Notes under the pieces: model-generated | The model's database searches: none | Told to the model about the DNA's origin: nothing | Seen by the model: the letters and a program-made list of their open reading frames with translations, nothing else | Shown: positions 18,519 to 32,203 of the stretch, in pieces | Position numbering within the stretch: the first letter of the stretch is position 1 | Layout of the letters: every line of letters begins with the position of its first letter | Assembly (NCBI GenBank): GCA_036937835.1 | Contig: CM072876.1 | Coordinates: forward strand, 20,024,001 to 20,088,000 | Reading direction: 5' to 3' | DNA from: Pampus argenteus | Lineage: Eukaryota; Chordata; Actinopteri; Scombriformes; Stromateidae | DNA length: 64,000 nucleotides | Program-made: the position numbers and the translations under genes

Positions 18519-18992
18519 GACTTGGGGCCGCTTGATAGAAGGGAGTGGACTCCGGGTCAAACGGTTCTCACTGACGGTGCTGAATGCACAAACAGCACAT
18601 CACGTATGAGCAGAGGCGGAGCCAACGAACCCTCTGACTGACGCGTACGCACGCACGCACGCACCGAGTTAACACCGTCTTTGCCAAACATTTCGGTGTA
18701 CTGTGAATATGTCGGTAAGAGGATAAGAAAAGGCACAAGGGGCTCTATGGCCCTAACCTGACCCTTTTGATCTCCACTGCCGTTTGCTTTGGATGCATAA
18801 ATGTACGGAAATTACAGGAATTGGATCTATTTTATTGCCCAGCATCAGCATAACGTACCTCACCCGGAACATTCACAGTCACGCGCTCAGCAAGTCAGCC
18901 GCAGGCTGTGAGTAACGTAGAGCTTGAAAGTAAACTTCACTTTCGCCTCGATTCAGCCCGACGCTGTTGCTTTTACTTTCACATAGTCAGAG

Positions 18993-19180
18993 GGGTGCAC
19001 CGTTCCCGGAAGCACTGCAATACCGGGTCGATGCGTGGAGAGGACGGAGCAAGCCCCTGTTCCATCTCCCTGCTTCAAAAATCAATTTAATATATGGTCC
19101 CCGGGTAGGGGACGTATCAGATATTAAACTGATAAGAACAGATACTACACTTGATCTTAGCCAAAAGGCCGAGAAGCGAT
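18993..19180 (-). ncRNA. RNU2: U2 snRNA, copy 10
   Basis: Consensus RNA. First unit whose 3' flank has taacgtag instead of taacatag. Confidence 0.95.
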
Positions 19181-19802
19181 ACCGTGAAGCTGCAGCAGGC
19201 GGGAGGGGGTTCTCCGCACAGCCGCCCTCACTGACGGGCCTGAACCTGGTGCAACAGGCAAGGGATAACGGGTCAAATAACCGCTAAAGATGCCGAACGA
19301 CAGGCGGAGGAAGTGCAACAGAGTAGCGCTAAACAAAGTTCCTTTAAGGGACCGGGTGCAGCGGCTCCTCCACTCTTCCCGCCCACGTGGTACATTCGGG
19401 ACCGATGGGAAAGCAGTAGAGGCGTGGCTGCTACAATGCAGCGCCGCCATGGAGACCGGTTGTTTCTGTCATTCACTGATTTCAGCGTTCACATGTGACA
19501 AAATGATCACGAGCGGGCCCTCTGCGAAAGCGGCTCTATCCGCGGACTCTCCCTGCGCCGTACAAGCTTTACCGTCTCTACTCTAGACGGGAGCATAAGT
19601 GACAAAATGAACACCGTGTTGCATTAAAGGAGACTTGAAGCTAGCGGCCGAGACCACAAAAGCGTTTGAATGAAAGGGTCATTTGCTGGTACACCTCCAC
19701 GCGACGGGACTTCATTTTGCTAGCGGGGCGGCCGCAGGTTCGAGCCACTGACGTGGCTTTCCTGTCCGGACACGCTCACTATTGTTGACATTGTACGTAT
19801 AA

Positions 19803-19966
19803 CAAGGGGAGAGCGCGAACGCAGTCCCCCACTACCACAAATTATGCAGTCGAGATTCCCACATTTGGGGAATTCGCAGAGGTCAGTCGGCCGGGGTGCA
19901 ATGGCTGAGCCTCGCCCTGGGTGAACCACCTACTTGATCATGGTGTCTCCCCTGCCAGGTAAGTAT
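19803..19966 (-). ncRNA. RNU1: U1 snRNA, copy 10
   Basis: Consensus RNA. First of five units (to copy 14) sharing tgctggtac and gacttcatt in the spacer. Confidence 0.95.
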
Positions 19967-20440
19967 GACTTGGGGCCGCTTGATAGAAGGGAGTGGACTC
20001 CGGGTCAAACGGTTCTCACTGACGGTGCTGAATGCACAAACAGCACATCACGTATGAGCAGAGGCGGAGCCAACGAACCCTCTGACTGACGCGTACGCAC
20101 GCACGCACGCACCGAGTTAACACCGTCTTTGCCAAACATTTCGGTGTACTGTGAATATGTCGGTAAGAGGATAAGAAAAGGCACAAGGGGCTCTATGGCC
20201 CTAACCTGACCCTTTTGATCTCCACTGCCGTTTGCTTTGGATGCATAAATGTACGGAAATTACAGGAATTGGATCTATTTTATTGCCCAGCATCAGCATA
20301 ACGTACCTCACCCGGAACATTCACAGTCACGCGCTCAGCAAGTCAGCCGCAGGCTGTGAGTAACGTAGAGCTTGAAAGTAAACTTCACTTTCGCCTCGAT
20401 TCAGCCCGACGCTGTTGCTTTTACTTTCACATAGTCAGAG

Positions 20441-20628
20441 GGGTGCACCGTTCCCGGAAGCACTGCAATACCGGGTCGATGCGTGGAGAGGACGGAGCAA
20501 GCCCCTGTTCCATCTCCCTGCTTCAAAAATCAATTTAATATATGGTCCCCGGGTAGGGGACGTATCAGATATTAAACTGATAAGAACAGATACTACACTT
20601 GATCTTAGCCAAAAGGCCGAGAAGCGAT
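20441..20628 (-). ncRNA. RNU2: U2 snRNA, copy 11
   Basis: Consensus RNA with the taacgtag flank. First half of a dimer that repeats at +2,892 bp. Confidence 0.95.
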
Positions 20629-21250
20629 ACCGTGAAGCTGCAGCAGGCGGGAGGGGGTTCTCCGCACAGCCGCCCTCACTGACGGGCCTGAACCTGGTGC
20701 AACAGGCAAGGGATAACGGGTCAAATAACCGCTAAAGATGCCGAACGACAGGCGGAGGAAGTGCAACAGAGTAGCGCTAAACAAAGTTCCTTTAAGGGAC
20801 CGGGTGCAGCGGCTCCTCCACTCTTCCCGCCCACGTGGTACATTCGGGACCGATGGGAAAGCAGTAGAGGCGTGGCTGCTACAATGCAGCGCCGCCATGG
20901 AGACCGGTTGTTTCTGTCATTCACTGATTTCAGCGTTCACATGTGACAAAATGATCACGAGCGGGCCCTCTGCGAAAGCGGCTCTATCCGCGGACTCTCC
21001 CTGCGCCGTACAAGCTTTACCGTCTCTACTCTAGACGGGAGCATAAGTGACAAAATGAACACCGTGTTGCATTAAAGGAGACTTGAAGCTAGCGGCCGAG
21101 ACCACAAAAGCGTTTGAATGAAAGGGTCATTTGCTGGTACACCTCCACGCGACGGGACTTCATTTTGCTAGCGGGGCGGCCGCAGGTTCGAGCCACTGAC
21201 GTGGCTTTCCTGTCCGGACACGCTCACTATTGTTGACATTGTACGTATAA

Positions 21251-21414
21251 CAAGGGGAGAGCGCGAACGCAGTCCCCCACTACCACAAATTATGCAGTCG
21301 AGATTCCCACATTTGGGGAATTCGCAGAGGTCAGTCGGCCGGGGTGCAATGGCTGAGCCTCGCCCTGGGTGAACCACCTACTTGATCATGGTGTCTCCCC
21401 TGCCAGGTAAGTAT
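21251..21414 (-). ncRNA. RNU1: U1 snRNA, copy 11
   Basis: Consensus RNA. Only three ACGC copies upstream (21543-21554). Confidence 0.95.
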
Positions 21415-21884
21415 GACTTGGGGCCGCTTGATAGAAGGGAGTGGACTCCGGGTCAAACGGTTCTCACTGACGGTGCTGAATGCACAAACAGCACATCACG
21501 TATGAGCAGAGGCGGAGCCAACGAACCCTCTGACTGACGCGTACGCACGCACGCACCGAGTTAACACCGTCTTTGCCAAACATTTCGGTGTACTGTGAAT
21601 ATGTCGGTAAGAGGATAAGAAAAGGCACAAGGGGCTCTATGGCCCTAACCTGACCCTTTTGATCTCCACTGCCGTTTGCTTTGGATGCATAAATGTACGG
21701 AAATTACAGGAATTGGATCTATTTTATTGCCCAGCATCAGCATAACGTACCTCACCCGGAACATTCACAGTCACGCGCTCAGCAAGTCAGCCGCAGGCTG
21801 TGAGTAACATAGAGCTTGAAAGTAAACTTCACTTTCGCCTCGATTCAGCCCGACGCTGTTGCTTTTACTTTCACATAGTCAGAG

Positions 21885-22072
21885 GGGTGCACCGTTCCCG
21901 GAAGCACTGCAATACCGGGTCGATGCGTGGAGAGGACGGAGCAAGCCCCTGTTCCATCTCCCTGCTTCAAAAATCAATTTAATATATGGTCCCCGGGTAG
22001 GGGACGTATCAGATATTAAACTGATAAGAACAGATACTACACTTGATCTTAGCCAAAAGGCCGAGAAGCGAT
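21885..22072 (-). ncRNA. RNU2: U2 snRNA, copy 12
   Basis: Consensus RNA with the taacatag flank. Second half of the dimer. Confidence 0.95.
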
Positions 22073-22694
22073 ACCGTGAAGCTGCAGCAGGCGGGAGGGG
22101 GTTCTCCGCACAGCCGCCCTCACTGACGGGCCTGAACCTGGTGCAACAGGCAAGGGATAACGGGTCAAATAACCGCTAAAGATGCCGAACGACAGGCGGA
22201 GGAAGTGCAACAGAGTAGCGCTAAACAAAGTTCCTTTAAGGGACCGGGTGCAGCGGCTCCTCCACTCTTCCCGCCCACGTGGTACATTCGGGACCGATGG
22301 GAAAGCAGTAGAGGCGTGGCTGCTACAATGCAGCGCCGCCATGGAGACCGGTTGTTTCTGTCATTCACTGATTTCAGCGTTCACATGTGACAAAATGATC
22401 ACGAGCGGGCCCTCTGCGAAAGCGGCTCTATCCGCGGACTCTCCCTGCGCCGTACAAGCTTTACCGTCTCTACTCTAGACGGGAGCATAAGTGACAAAAT
22501 GAACACCGTGTTGCATTAAAGGAGACTTGAAGCTAGCGGCCGAGACCACAAAAGCGTTTGAATGAAAGGGTCATTTGCTGGTACACCTCCACGCGACGGG
22601 ACTTCATTTTGCTAGCGGGGCGGCCGCAGGTTCGAGCCACTGACGTGGCTTTCCTGTCCGGACACGCTCACTATTGTTGACATTGTACGTATAA

Positions 22695-22858
22695 CAAGGG
22701 GAGAGCGCGAACGCAGTCCCCCACTACCACAAATTATGCAGTCGAGATTCCCACATTTGGGGAATTCGCAGAGGTCAGTCGGCCGGGGTGCAATGGCTGA
22801 GCCTCGCCCTGGGTGAACCACCTACTTGATCATGGTGTCTCCCCTGCCAGGTAAGTAT
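22695..22858 (-). ncRNA. RNU1: U1 snRNA, copy 12
   Basis: Consensus RNA with the gtacg 3' flank. Confidence 0.95.
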
Positions 22859-23332
22859 GACTTGGGGCCGCTTGATAGAAGGGAGTGGACTCCGGGTCAA
22901 ACGGTTCTCACTGACGGTGCTGAATGCACAAACAGCACATCACGTATGAGCAGAGGCGGAGCCAACGAACCCTCTGACTGACGCGTACGCACGCACGCAC
23001 GCACCGAGTTAACACCGTCTTTGCCAAACATTTCGGTGTACTGTGAATATGTCGGTAAGAGGATAAGAAAAGGCACAAGGGGCTCTATGGCCCTAACCTG
23101 ACCCTTTTGATCTCCACTGCCGTTTGCTTTGGATGCATAAATGTACGGAAATTACAGGAATTGGATCTATTTTATTGCCCAGCATCAGCATAACGTACCT
23201 CACCCGGAACATTCACAGTCACGCGCTCAGCAAGTCAGCCGCAGGCTGTGAGTAACGTAGAGCTTGAAAGTAAACTTCACTTTCGCCTCGATTCAGCCCG
23301 ACGCTGTTGCTTTTACTTTCACATAGTCAGAG

Positions 23333-23520
23333 GGGTGCACCGTTCCCGGAAGCACTGCAATACCGGGTCGATGCGTGGAGAGGACGGAGCAAGCCCCTGT
23401 TCCATCTCCCTGCTTCAAAAATCAATTTAATATATGGTCCCCGGGTAGGGGACGTATCAGATATTAAACTGATAAGAACAGATACTACACTTGATCTTAG
23501 CCAAAAGGCCGAGAAGCGAT
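23333..23520 (-). ncRNA. RNU2: U2 snRNA, copy 13
   Basis: Consensus RNA with the taacgtag flank. Counterpart of copy 11. Confidence 0.95.
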
Positions 23521-24142
23521 ACCGTGAAGCTGCAGCAGGCGGGAGGGGGTTCTCCGCACAGCCGCCCTCACTGACGGGCCTGAACCTGGTGCAACAGGCA
23601 AGGGATAACGGGTCAAATAACCGCTAAAGATGCCGAACGACAGGCGGAGGAAGTGCAACAGAGTAGCGCTAAACAAAGTTCCTTTAAGGGACCGGGTGCA
23701 GCGGCTCCTCCACTCTTCCCGCCCACGTGGTACATTCGGGACCGATGGGAAAGCAGTAGAGGCGTGGCTGCTACAATGCAGCGCCGCCATGGAGACCGGT
23801 TGTTTCTGTCATTCACTGATTTCAGCGTTCACATGTGACAAAATGATCACGAGCGGGCCCTCTGCGAAAGCGGCTCTATCCGCGGACTCTCCCTGCGCCG
23901 TACAAGCTTTACCGTCTCTACTCTAGACGGGAGCATAAGTGACAAAATGAACACCGTGTTGCATTAAAGGAGACTTGAAGCTAGCGGCCGAGACCACAAA
24001 AGCGTTTGAATGAAAGGGTCATTTGCTGGTACACCTCCACGCGACGGGACTTCATTTTGCTAGCGGGGCGGCCGCAGGTTCGAGCCACTGACGTGGCTTT
24101 CCTGTCCGGACACGCTCACTATTGTTGACATTGTACGTATAA

Positions 24143-24306
24143 CAAGGGGAGAGCGCGAACGCAGTCCCCCACTACCACAAATTATGCAGTCGAGATTCCC
24201 ACATTTGGGGAATTCGCAGAGGTCAGTCGGCCGGGGTGCAATGGCTGAGCCTCGCCCTGGGTGAACCACCTACTTGATCATGGTGTCTCCCCTGCCAGGT
24301 AAGTAT
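24143..24306 (-). ncRNA. RNU1: U1 snRNA, copy 13
   Basis: Consensus RNA. Three ACGC copies upstream (24435-24446), as for copy 11. Confidence 0.95.
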
Positions 24307-24776
24307 GACTTGGGGCCGCTTGATAGAAGGGAGTGGACTCCGGGTCAAACGGTTCTCACTGACGGTGCTGAATGCACAAACAGCACATCACGTATGAGCA
24401 GAGGCGGAGCCAACGAACCCTCTGACTGACGCGTACGCACGCACGCACCGAGTTAACACCGTCTTTGCCAAACATTTCGGTGTACTGTGAATATGTCGGT
24501 AAGAGGATAAGAAAAGGCACAAGGGGCTCTATGGCCCTAACCTGACCCTTTTGATCTCCACTGCCGTTTGCTTTGGATGCATAAATGTACGGAAATTACA
24601 GGAATTGGATCTATTTTATTGCCCAGCATCAGCATAACGTACCTCACCCGGAACATTCACAGTCACGCGCTCAGCAAGTCAGCCGCAGGCTGTGAGTAAC
24701 ATAGAGCTTGAAAGTAAACTTCACTTTCGCCTCGATTCAGCCCGACGCTGTTGCTTTTACTTTCACATAGTCAGAG

Positions 24777-24964
24777 GGGTGCACCGTTCCCGGAAGCACT
24801 GCAATACCGGGTCGATGCGTGGAGAGGACGGAGCAAGCCCCTGTTCCATCTCCCTGCTTCAAAAATCAATTTAATATATGGTCCCCGGGTAGGGGACGTA
24901 TCAGATATTAAACTGATAAGAACAGATACTACACTTGATCTTAGCCAAAAGGCCGAGAAGCGAT
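24777..24964 (-). ncRNA. RNU2: U2 snRNA, copy 14
   Basis: Consensus RNA. The upstream spacer has ctctaaacggg for ctctagacggg near 25370. Confidence 0.95.
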
Positions 24965-25586
24965 ACCGTGAAGCTGCAGCAGGCGGGAGGGGGTTCTCCG
25001 CACAGCCGCCCTCACTGACGGGCCTGAACCTGGTGCAACAGGCAAGGGATAACGGGTCAAATAACCGCTAAAGATGCCGAACGACAGGCGGAGGAAGTGC
25101 AACAGAGTAGCGCTAAACAAAGTTCCTTTAAGGGACCGGGTGCAGCGGCTCCTCCACTCTTCCCGCCCACGTGGTACATTCGGGACCGATGGGAAAGCAG
25201 TAGAGGCGTGGCTGCTACAATGCAGCGCCGCCATGGAGACCGGTTGTTTCTGTCATTCACTGATTTCAGCGTTCACATGTGACAAAATGATCACGAGCGG
25301 GCCCTCTGCGAAAGCGGCTCTATCCGCGGACTCTCCCTGCGCCGTACAAGCTTTACCGTCTCTACTCTAAACGGGAGCATAAGTGACAAAATGAACACCG
25401 TGTTGCATTAAAGGAGACTTGAAGCTAGCGGCCGAGACCACAAAAGCGTTTGAATGAAAGGGTCATTTGCTGGTACACCTCCACGCGACGGGACTTCATT
25501 TTGCTAGCGGGGCGGCCGCAGGTTCGAGCCACTGACGTGGCTTTCCTGTCCGGACACGCTCACTATTGTTGACATTGCACGTATAA

Positions 25587-25750
25587 CAAGGGGAGAGCGC
25601 GAACGCAGTCCCCCACTACCACAAATTATGCAGTCGAGATTCCCACATTTGGGGAATTCGCAGAGGTCAGTCGGCCGGGGTGCAATGGCTGAGCCTCGCC
25701 CTGGGTGAACCACCTACTTGATCATGGTGTCTCCCCTGCCAGGTAAGTAT
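25587..25750 (-). ncRNA. RNU1: U1 snRNA, copy 14
   Basis: Consensus RNA. The spacer combines gacttcatt with the gcacg flank, so a recombination or conversion edge lies between about 25,500 and 25,580. Confidence 0.95.
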
Positions 25751-26224
25751 GACTTGGGGCCGCTTGATAGAAGGGAGTGGACTCCGGGTCAAACGGTTCT
25801 CACTGACGGTGCTGAATGCACAAACAGCACATCACGTATGAGCAGAGGCGGAGCCAACGAACCCTCTGACTGACGCGTACGCACGCACGCACGCACCGAG
25901 TTAACACCGTCTTTGCCAAACATTTCGGTGTACTGTGAATATGTCGGTAAGAGGATAAGAAAAGGCACAAGGGGCTCTATGGCCCTAACCTGACCCTTTT
26001 GATCTCCACTGCCGTTTGCTTTGGATGCATAAATGTACGGAAATTACAGGAATTGGATCTATTTTATTGCCCAGCATCAGCATAACGTACCTCACCCGGA
26101 ACATTCACAGTCACGCGCTCAGCAAGTCAGCCGCAGGCTGTGAGTAACGTAGAGCTTGAAAGTAAACTTCACTTTCGCCTCGATTCAGCCCGACGCTGTT
26201 GCTTTTACTTTCACATAGTCAGAG

Positions 26225-26411
26225 GGGTGCACCGTTCCCGGAAGCACTGCAATACCGGGTCGACGCGTGGAGAGGACGGAGCAAGCCCCTGTTCCATCTC
26301 CCTGCTTCAAAAATCAATTTAATATATGGTCCCCGGGTAGGGGACGTATCAGATATTAAACTGATAAGAACAGATACTACACTTGATCTTAGCCAAATGC
26401 CGAGAAGCGAT
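26225..26411 (-). ncRNA. RNU2: U2 snRNA, copy 15, stem I lesion
   Basis: Length is 187 nt. Near nt 14-15 the sequence is GGCATTTGGC instead of GGCCTTTTGGC (one base lost, one changed), which breaks the three-pair core of stem I. It also has A149G (26264). The same haplotype recurs in copies 24, 26 and 29. Confidence 0.85.
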
Positions 26412-27033
26412 ACCGTGAAGCTGCAGCAGGCGGGAGGGGGTTCTCCGCACAGCCGCCCTCACTGACGGGCCTGAACCTGGTGCAACAGGCAAGGGATAAC
26501 GGGTCAAATAACCGCTAAAGATGCCGAACGACAGGCGGAGGAAGTGCAACAGAGTAGCGCTAAACAAAGTTCCTTTAAGGGACCGGGTGCAGCGGCTCCT
26601 CCACTCTTCCCGCCCACGTGGTACATTCGGGACCGATGGGAAAGCAGTAGAGGCGTGGCTGCTACAATGCAGCGCCGCCATGGAGACCGGTTGTTTCTGT
26701 CATTCACTGATTTCAGCGTTCACATGTGACAAAATGATCACGAGCGGGCCCTCTGCGAAAGCGGCTCTATCCGCGGACTCTCCCTGCGCCGTACAAGCTT
26801 TACCGTCTCTACTCTAGACGGGAGCATAAGTGACAAAATGAACACCGTGTTGCATTAAAGGAGACTTGAAGCTAGCGGCCGAGACCACAAAAGCGTTTGA
26901 ATGAAAGGGTCATTTGCTCGTACACCTCCACGCGACGGGACGTCATTTTGCTATCGGGGCGGCCGCAGGTTCGAGCCACTGACGTGGCTTTCCTGTCCGG
27001 ACACGCTCACTATTGTTGACATTGCACGTATAA

Positions 27034-27197
27034 CAAGGGGAGAGCGCGAACGCAGTCCCCCACTACCACAAATTATGCAGTCGAGATTCCCACATTTGGG
27101 GAATTCGCAGAGGTCAGTCGGCCGGGGTGCAATGGCTGAGCCTCGCCCTGGGTGAACCACCTACTTGATCATGGTGTCTCCCCTGCCAGGTAAGTAT
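27034..27197 (-). ncRNA. RNU1: U1 snRNA, copy 15
   Basis: Consensus RNA with the tatcgg spacer. Confidence 0.95.
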
Positions 27198-27671
27198 GAC
27201 TTGGGGCCGCTTGATAGAAGGGAGTGGACTCCGGGTCAAACGGTTCTCACTGACGGTGCTGAATGCACAAACAGCACATCACGTATGAGCAGAGGCGGAG
27301 CCAACGAACCCTCTGACTGACGCGTACGCACGCACGCACGCACCGAGTTAACACCGTCTTTGCCAAACATTTCGGTGTACTGTGAATATGTCGGTAAGAG
27401 GATAAGAAAAGGCACAAGGGGCTCTATGGCCCTAACCTGACCCTTTTGATCTCCACTGCCGTTTGCTTTGGATGCATAAATGTACGGAAATTACAGGAAT
27501 TGGATCTATTTTATTGCCCAGCATCAGCATAACGTACCTCACCCGGAACATTCACAGTCACGCGCTCAGCAAGTCAGCCGCAGGCTGTGAGTAACGTAGA
27601 GCTTGAAAGTAAACTTCACTTTCGCCTCGATTCAGCCCGACGCTGTTGCTTTTACTTTCACATAGTCAGAG

Positions 27672-27859
27672 GGGTGCACCGTTCCCTGAAGCACTGCAAT
27701 ACCGGGTCGATGCGTGGAGAGGACGGAGCAAGCCCCTGTTCCATCTCCCTGCTTCAAAAATCAATTTAATATATGGTCCCCGGGTAGGGGACGTATCAGA
27801 TATTAAACTGATAAGAACAGATACTACACTTGATCTTAGCCAAAAGGCCGAGAAGCGAT
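27672..27859 (-). ncRNA. RNU2: U2 snRNA, copy 16
   Basis: Full length with C173A, which breaks one stem IV pair. Confidence 0.92.
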
Positions 27860-28481
27860 ACCGTGAAGCTGCAGCAGGCGGGAGGGGGTTCTCCGCACAG
27901 CCGCCCTCACTGACGGGCCTGAACCTGGTGCAACAGGCAAGGGATAACGGGTCAAATAACCGCTAAAGATGCCGAACGACAGGCGGAGGAAGTGCAACAG
28001 AGTAGCGCTAAACAAAGTTCCTTTAAGGGACCGGGTGCAGCGGCTCCTCCACTCTTCCCGCCCACGTGGTACATTCGGGACCGATGGGAAAGCAGTAGAG
28101 GCGTGGCTGCTACAATGCAGCGCCGCCATGGAGACCGGTTGTTTCTGTCATTCACTGATTTCAGCGTTCACATGTGACAAAATGATCACGAGCGGGCCCT
28201 CTGCGAAAGCGGCTCTATCCGCGGACTCTCCCTGCGCCGTACAAGCTTTACCGTCTCTACTCTAGACGGGAGCATAAGTGACAAAATGAACACCGTGTTG
28301 CATTAAAGGAGACTTGAAGCTAGCGGCCGAGACCACAAAAGCGTTTGAATGAAAGGGTCATTTGCTCGTACACCTCCACGCGACGGGACGTCATTTTGCT
28401 ATCGGGGCGGCCGCAGGTTCGAGCCACTGACGTGGCTTTCCTGTCCGGACACGCTCACTATTGTTGACATTGCACGTATAA

Positions 28482-28645
28482 CAAGGGGAGAGCGCGAACG
28501 CAGTCCCCCACTACCACAAATTATGCAGTCGAGATTCCCACATTTGGGGAATTCGCAGAGGTCAGTCGGCCGGGGTGCAATGGCTGAGCCTCGCCCTGGG
28601 TGAACCACCTACTTGATCATGGTGTCTCCCCTGCCAGGTAAGTAT
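28482..28645 (-). ncRNA. RNU1: U1 snRNA, copy 16
   Basis: Consensus RNA with the tatcgg spacer. Confidence 0.95.
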
Positions 28646-29119
28646 GACTTGGGGCCGCTTGATAGAAGGGAGTGGACTCCGGGTCAAACGGTTCTCACTG
28701 ACGGTGCTGAATGCACAAACAGCACATCACGTATGAGCAGAGGCGGAGCCAACGAACCCTCTGACTGACGCGTACGCACGCACGCACGCACCGAGTTAAC
28801 ACCGTCTTTGCCAAACATTTCGGTGTACTGTGAATATGTCGGTAAGAGGATAAGAAAAGGCACAAGGGGCTCTATGGCCCTAACCTGACCCTTTTGATCT
28901 CCACTGCCGTTTGCTTTGGATGCATAAATGTACGGAAATTACAGGAATTGGATCTATTTTATTGCCCAGCATCAGCATAACGTACCTCACCCGGAACATT
29001 CACAGTCACGCGCTCAGCAAGTCAGCCGCAGGCTGTGAGTAACATAGAGCTTGAAAGTAAACTTCACTTTCGCCTCGATTCAGCCCGACGCTGTTGCTTT
29101 TACTTTCACATAGTCAGAG

Positions 29120-29307
29120 GGGTGCACCGTTCCCTGAAGCACTGCAATACCGGGTCGATGCGTGGAGAGGACGGAGCAAGCCCCTGTTCCATCTCCCTGC
29201 TTCAAAAATCAATTTAATATATGGTCCCCGGGTAGGGGACGTATCAGATATTAAACTGATAAGAACAGATACTACACTTGATCTTAGCCAAAAGGCCGAG
29301 AAGCGAT
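29120..29307 (-). ncRNA. RNU2: U2 snRNA, copy 17
   Basis: Full length with C173A, as in copy 16. Confidence 0.92.
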
Positions 29308-29929
29308 ACCGTGAAGCTGCAGCAGGCGGGAGGGGGTTCTCCGCACAGCCGCCCTCACTGACGGGCCTGAACCTGGTGCAACAGGCAAGGGATAACGGGT
29401 CAAATAACCGCTAAAGATGCCGAACGACAGGCGGAGGAAGTGCAACAGAGTAGCGCTAAACAAAGTTCCTTTAAGGGACCGGGTGCAGCGGCTCCTCCAC
29501 TCTTCCCGCCCACGTGGTACATTCGGGACCGATGGGAAAGCAGTAGAGGCGTGGCTGCTACAATGCAGCGCCGCCATGGAGACCGGTTGTTTCTGTCATT
29601 CACTGATTTCAGCGTTCACATGTGACAAAATGATCACGAGCGGGCCCTCTGCGAAAGCGGCTCTATCCGCGGACTCTCCCTGCGCCGTACAAGCTTTACC
29701 GTCTCTACTCTAGACGGGAGCATAAGTGACAAAATGAACACCGTGTTGCATTAAAGGAGACTTGAAGCTAGCGGCCGAGACCACAAAAGCGTTTGAATGA
29801 AAGGGTCATTTGCTCGTACACCTCCACGCGACGGGACGTCATTTTGCTATCGGGGCGGCCGCAGGTTCGAGCCACTGACGTGGCTTTCCTGTCCGGACAC
29901 GCTCACTATTGTTGACATTGCACGTATAA

Positions 29930-30093
29930 CAAGGGGAGAGCGCGAACGCAGTCCCCCACTACCACAAATTATGCAGTCGAGATTCCCACATTTGGGGAAT
30001 TCGCAGAGGTCAGTCGGCCGGGGTGCAATGGCTGAGCCTCGCCCTGGGTGAACCACCTACTTGATCATGGTGTCTCCCCTGCCAGGTAAGTAT
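29930..30093 (-). ncRNA. RNU1: U1 snRNA, copy 17
   Basis: Consensus RNA with the tatcgg spacer. Confidence 0.95.
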
Positions 30094-30567
30094 GACTTGG
30101 GGCCGCTTGATAGAAGGGAGTGGACTCCGGGTCAAACGGTTCTCACTGACGGTGCTGAATGCACAAACAGCACATCACGTATGAGCAGAGGCGGAGCCAA
30201 CGAACCCTCTGACTGACGCGTACGCACGCACGCACGCACCGAGTTAACACCGTCTTTGCCAAACATTTCGGTGTACTGTGAATATGTCGGTAAGAGGATA
30301 AGAAAAGGCACAAGGGGCTCTATGGCCCTAACCTGACCCTTTTGATCTCCACTGCCGTTTGCTTTGGATGCATAAATGTACGGAAATTACAGGAATTGGA
30401 TCTATTTTATTGCCCAGCATCAGCATAACGTACCTCACCCGGAACATTCACAGTCACGCGCTCAGCAAGTCAGCCGCAGGCTGTGAGTAACATAGAGCTT
30501 GAAAGTAAACTTCACTTTCGCCTCGATTCAGCCCGACGCTGTTGCTTTTACTTTCACATAGTCAGAG

Positions 30568-30755
30568 GGGTGCACCGTTCCCGGAAGCACTGCAATACCG
30601 GGTCGATGCGTGGAGAGGACGGAGCAAGCCCCTGTTCCATCTCCCTGCTTCAAAAATCAATTTAATATATGGTCCCCGGGTAGGGGACGTATCAGATATT
30701 AAACTGATAAGAACAGATACTACACTTGATCTTAGCCAAAAGGCCGAGAAGCGAT
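30568..30755 (-). ncRNA. RNU2: U2 snRNA, copy 18
   Basis: Consensus RNA. The upstream spacer has gcggacactc, unique in the window. Confidence 0.95.
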
Positions 30756-31377
30756 ACCGTGAAGCTGCAGCAGGCGGGAGGGGGTTCTCCGCACAGCCGC
30801 CCTCACTGACGGGCCTGAACCTGGTGCAACAGGCAAGGGATAACGGGTCAAATAACCGCTAAAGATGCCGAACGACAGGCGGAGGAAGTGCAACAGAGTA
30901 GCGCTAAACAAAGTTCCTTTAAGGGACCGGGTGCAGCGGCTCCTCCACTCTTCCCGCCCACGTGGTACATTCGGGACCGATGGGAAAGCAGTAGAGGCGT
31001 GGCTGCTACAATGCAGCGCCGCCATGGAGACCGGTTGTTTCTGTCATTCACTGATTTCAGCGTTCACATGTGACAAAATGATCACGAGCGGGCCCTCTGC
31101 GAAAGCGGCTCTATCCGCGGACACTCCCTGCGCCGTACAAGCTTTACCGTCTCTACTCTAGACGGGAGCATAAGTGACAAAATGAACACCGTGTTGCATT
31201 AAAGGAGACTTGAAGCTAGCGGCCGAGACCACAAAAGCGTTTGAATGAAAGGGTCATTTGCTCGTACACCTCCACGCGACGGGACGTCATTTTGCTAGCG
31301 GGGCGGCCGCAGGTTCGAGCCACTGACGTGGCTTTCCTGTCCGGACACGCTCACTATTGTTGACATTGCACGTATAA

Positions 31378-31541
31378 CAAGGGGAGAGCGCGAACGCAGT
31401 CCCCCACTACCACAAATTATGCAGTCGAGATTCCCACATTTGGGGAATTCGCAGAGGTCAGTCGGCCGGGGTGCAATGGCTGAGCCTCGCCCTGGGTGAA
31501 CCACCTACTTGATCATGGTGTCTCCCCTGCCAGGTAAGTAT
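31378..31541 (-). ncRNA. RNU1: U1 snRNA, copy 18
   Basis: Consensus RNA. It begins the left copy of the 7,687-bp duplication; its partner is copy 20. Confidence 0.95.
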
Positions 31542-32015
31542 GACTTGGGGCCGCTTGATAGAAGGGAGTGGACTCCGGGTCAAACGGTTCTCACTGACGG
31601 TGCTGAATGCACAAACAGCACATCACGTATGAGCAGAGGCGGAGCCAACGAACCCTCTGACTGACGCGTACGCACGCACGCACGCACCGAGTTAACACCG
31701 TCTTTGCCAAACATTTCGGTGTACTGTGAATATGTCGGTAAGAGGATAAGAAAAGGCACAAGGGGCTCTATGGCCCTAACCTGACCCTTTTGATCTCCAC
31801 TGCCGTTTGCTTTGGATGCATAAATGTACGGAAATTACAGGAATTGGATCTATTTTATTGCCCAGCATCAGCATAACGTACCTCACCCGGAACATTCACA
31901 GTCACGCGCTCAGCAAGTCAGCCGCAGGCTGTGAGTAACGTAGAGCTTGAAAGTAAACTTCACTTTCGCCTCGATTCAGCCCGACGCTGTTGCTTTTACT
32001 TTCACATAGTCAGAG

Positions 32016-32203
32016 GGGTGCACCGTTCCCGGAAGCACTGCAATACCGGGTCGATGCGTGGAGAGGACGGAGCAAGCCCCTGTTCCATCTCCCTGCTTCA
32101 AAAATCAATTTAATATATGGTCCCCGGGTAGGGGACGTATCAGATATTAAACTGATAAGAACAGATACTACACTTGATCTTAGCCAAAAGGCCGAGAAGC
32201 GAT
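32016..32203 (-). ncRNA. RNU2: U2 snRNA, copy 19
   Basis: Consensus RNA with the taacgtag flank. Its partner in the duplication is copy 21. Confidence 0.95.
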
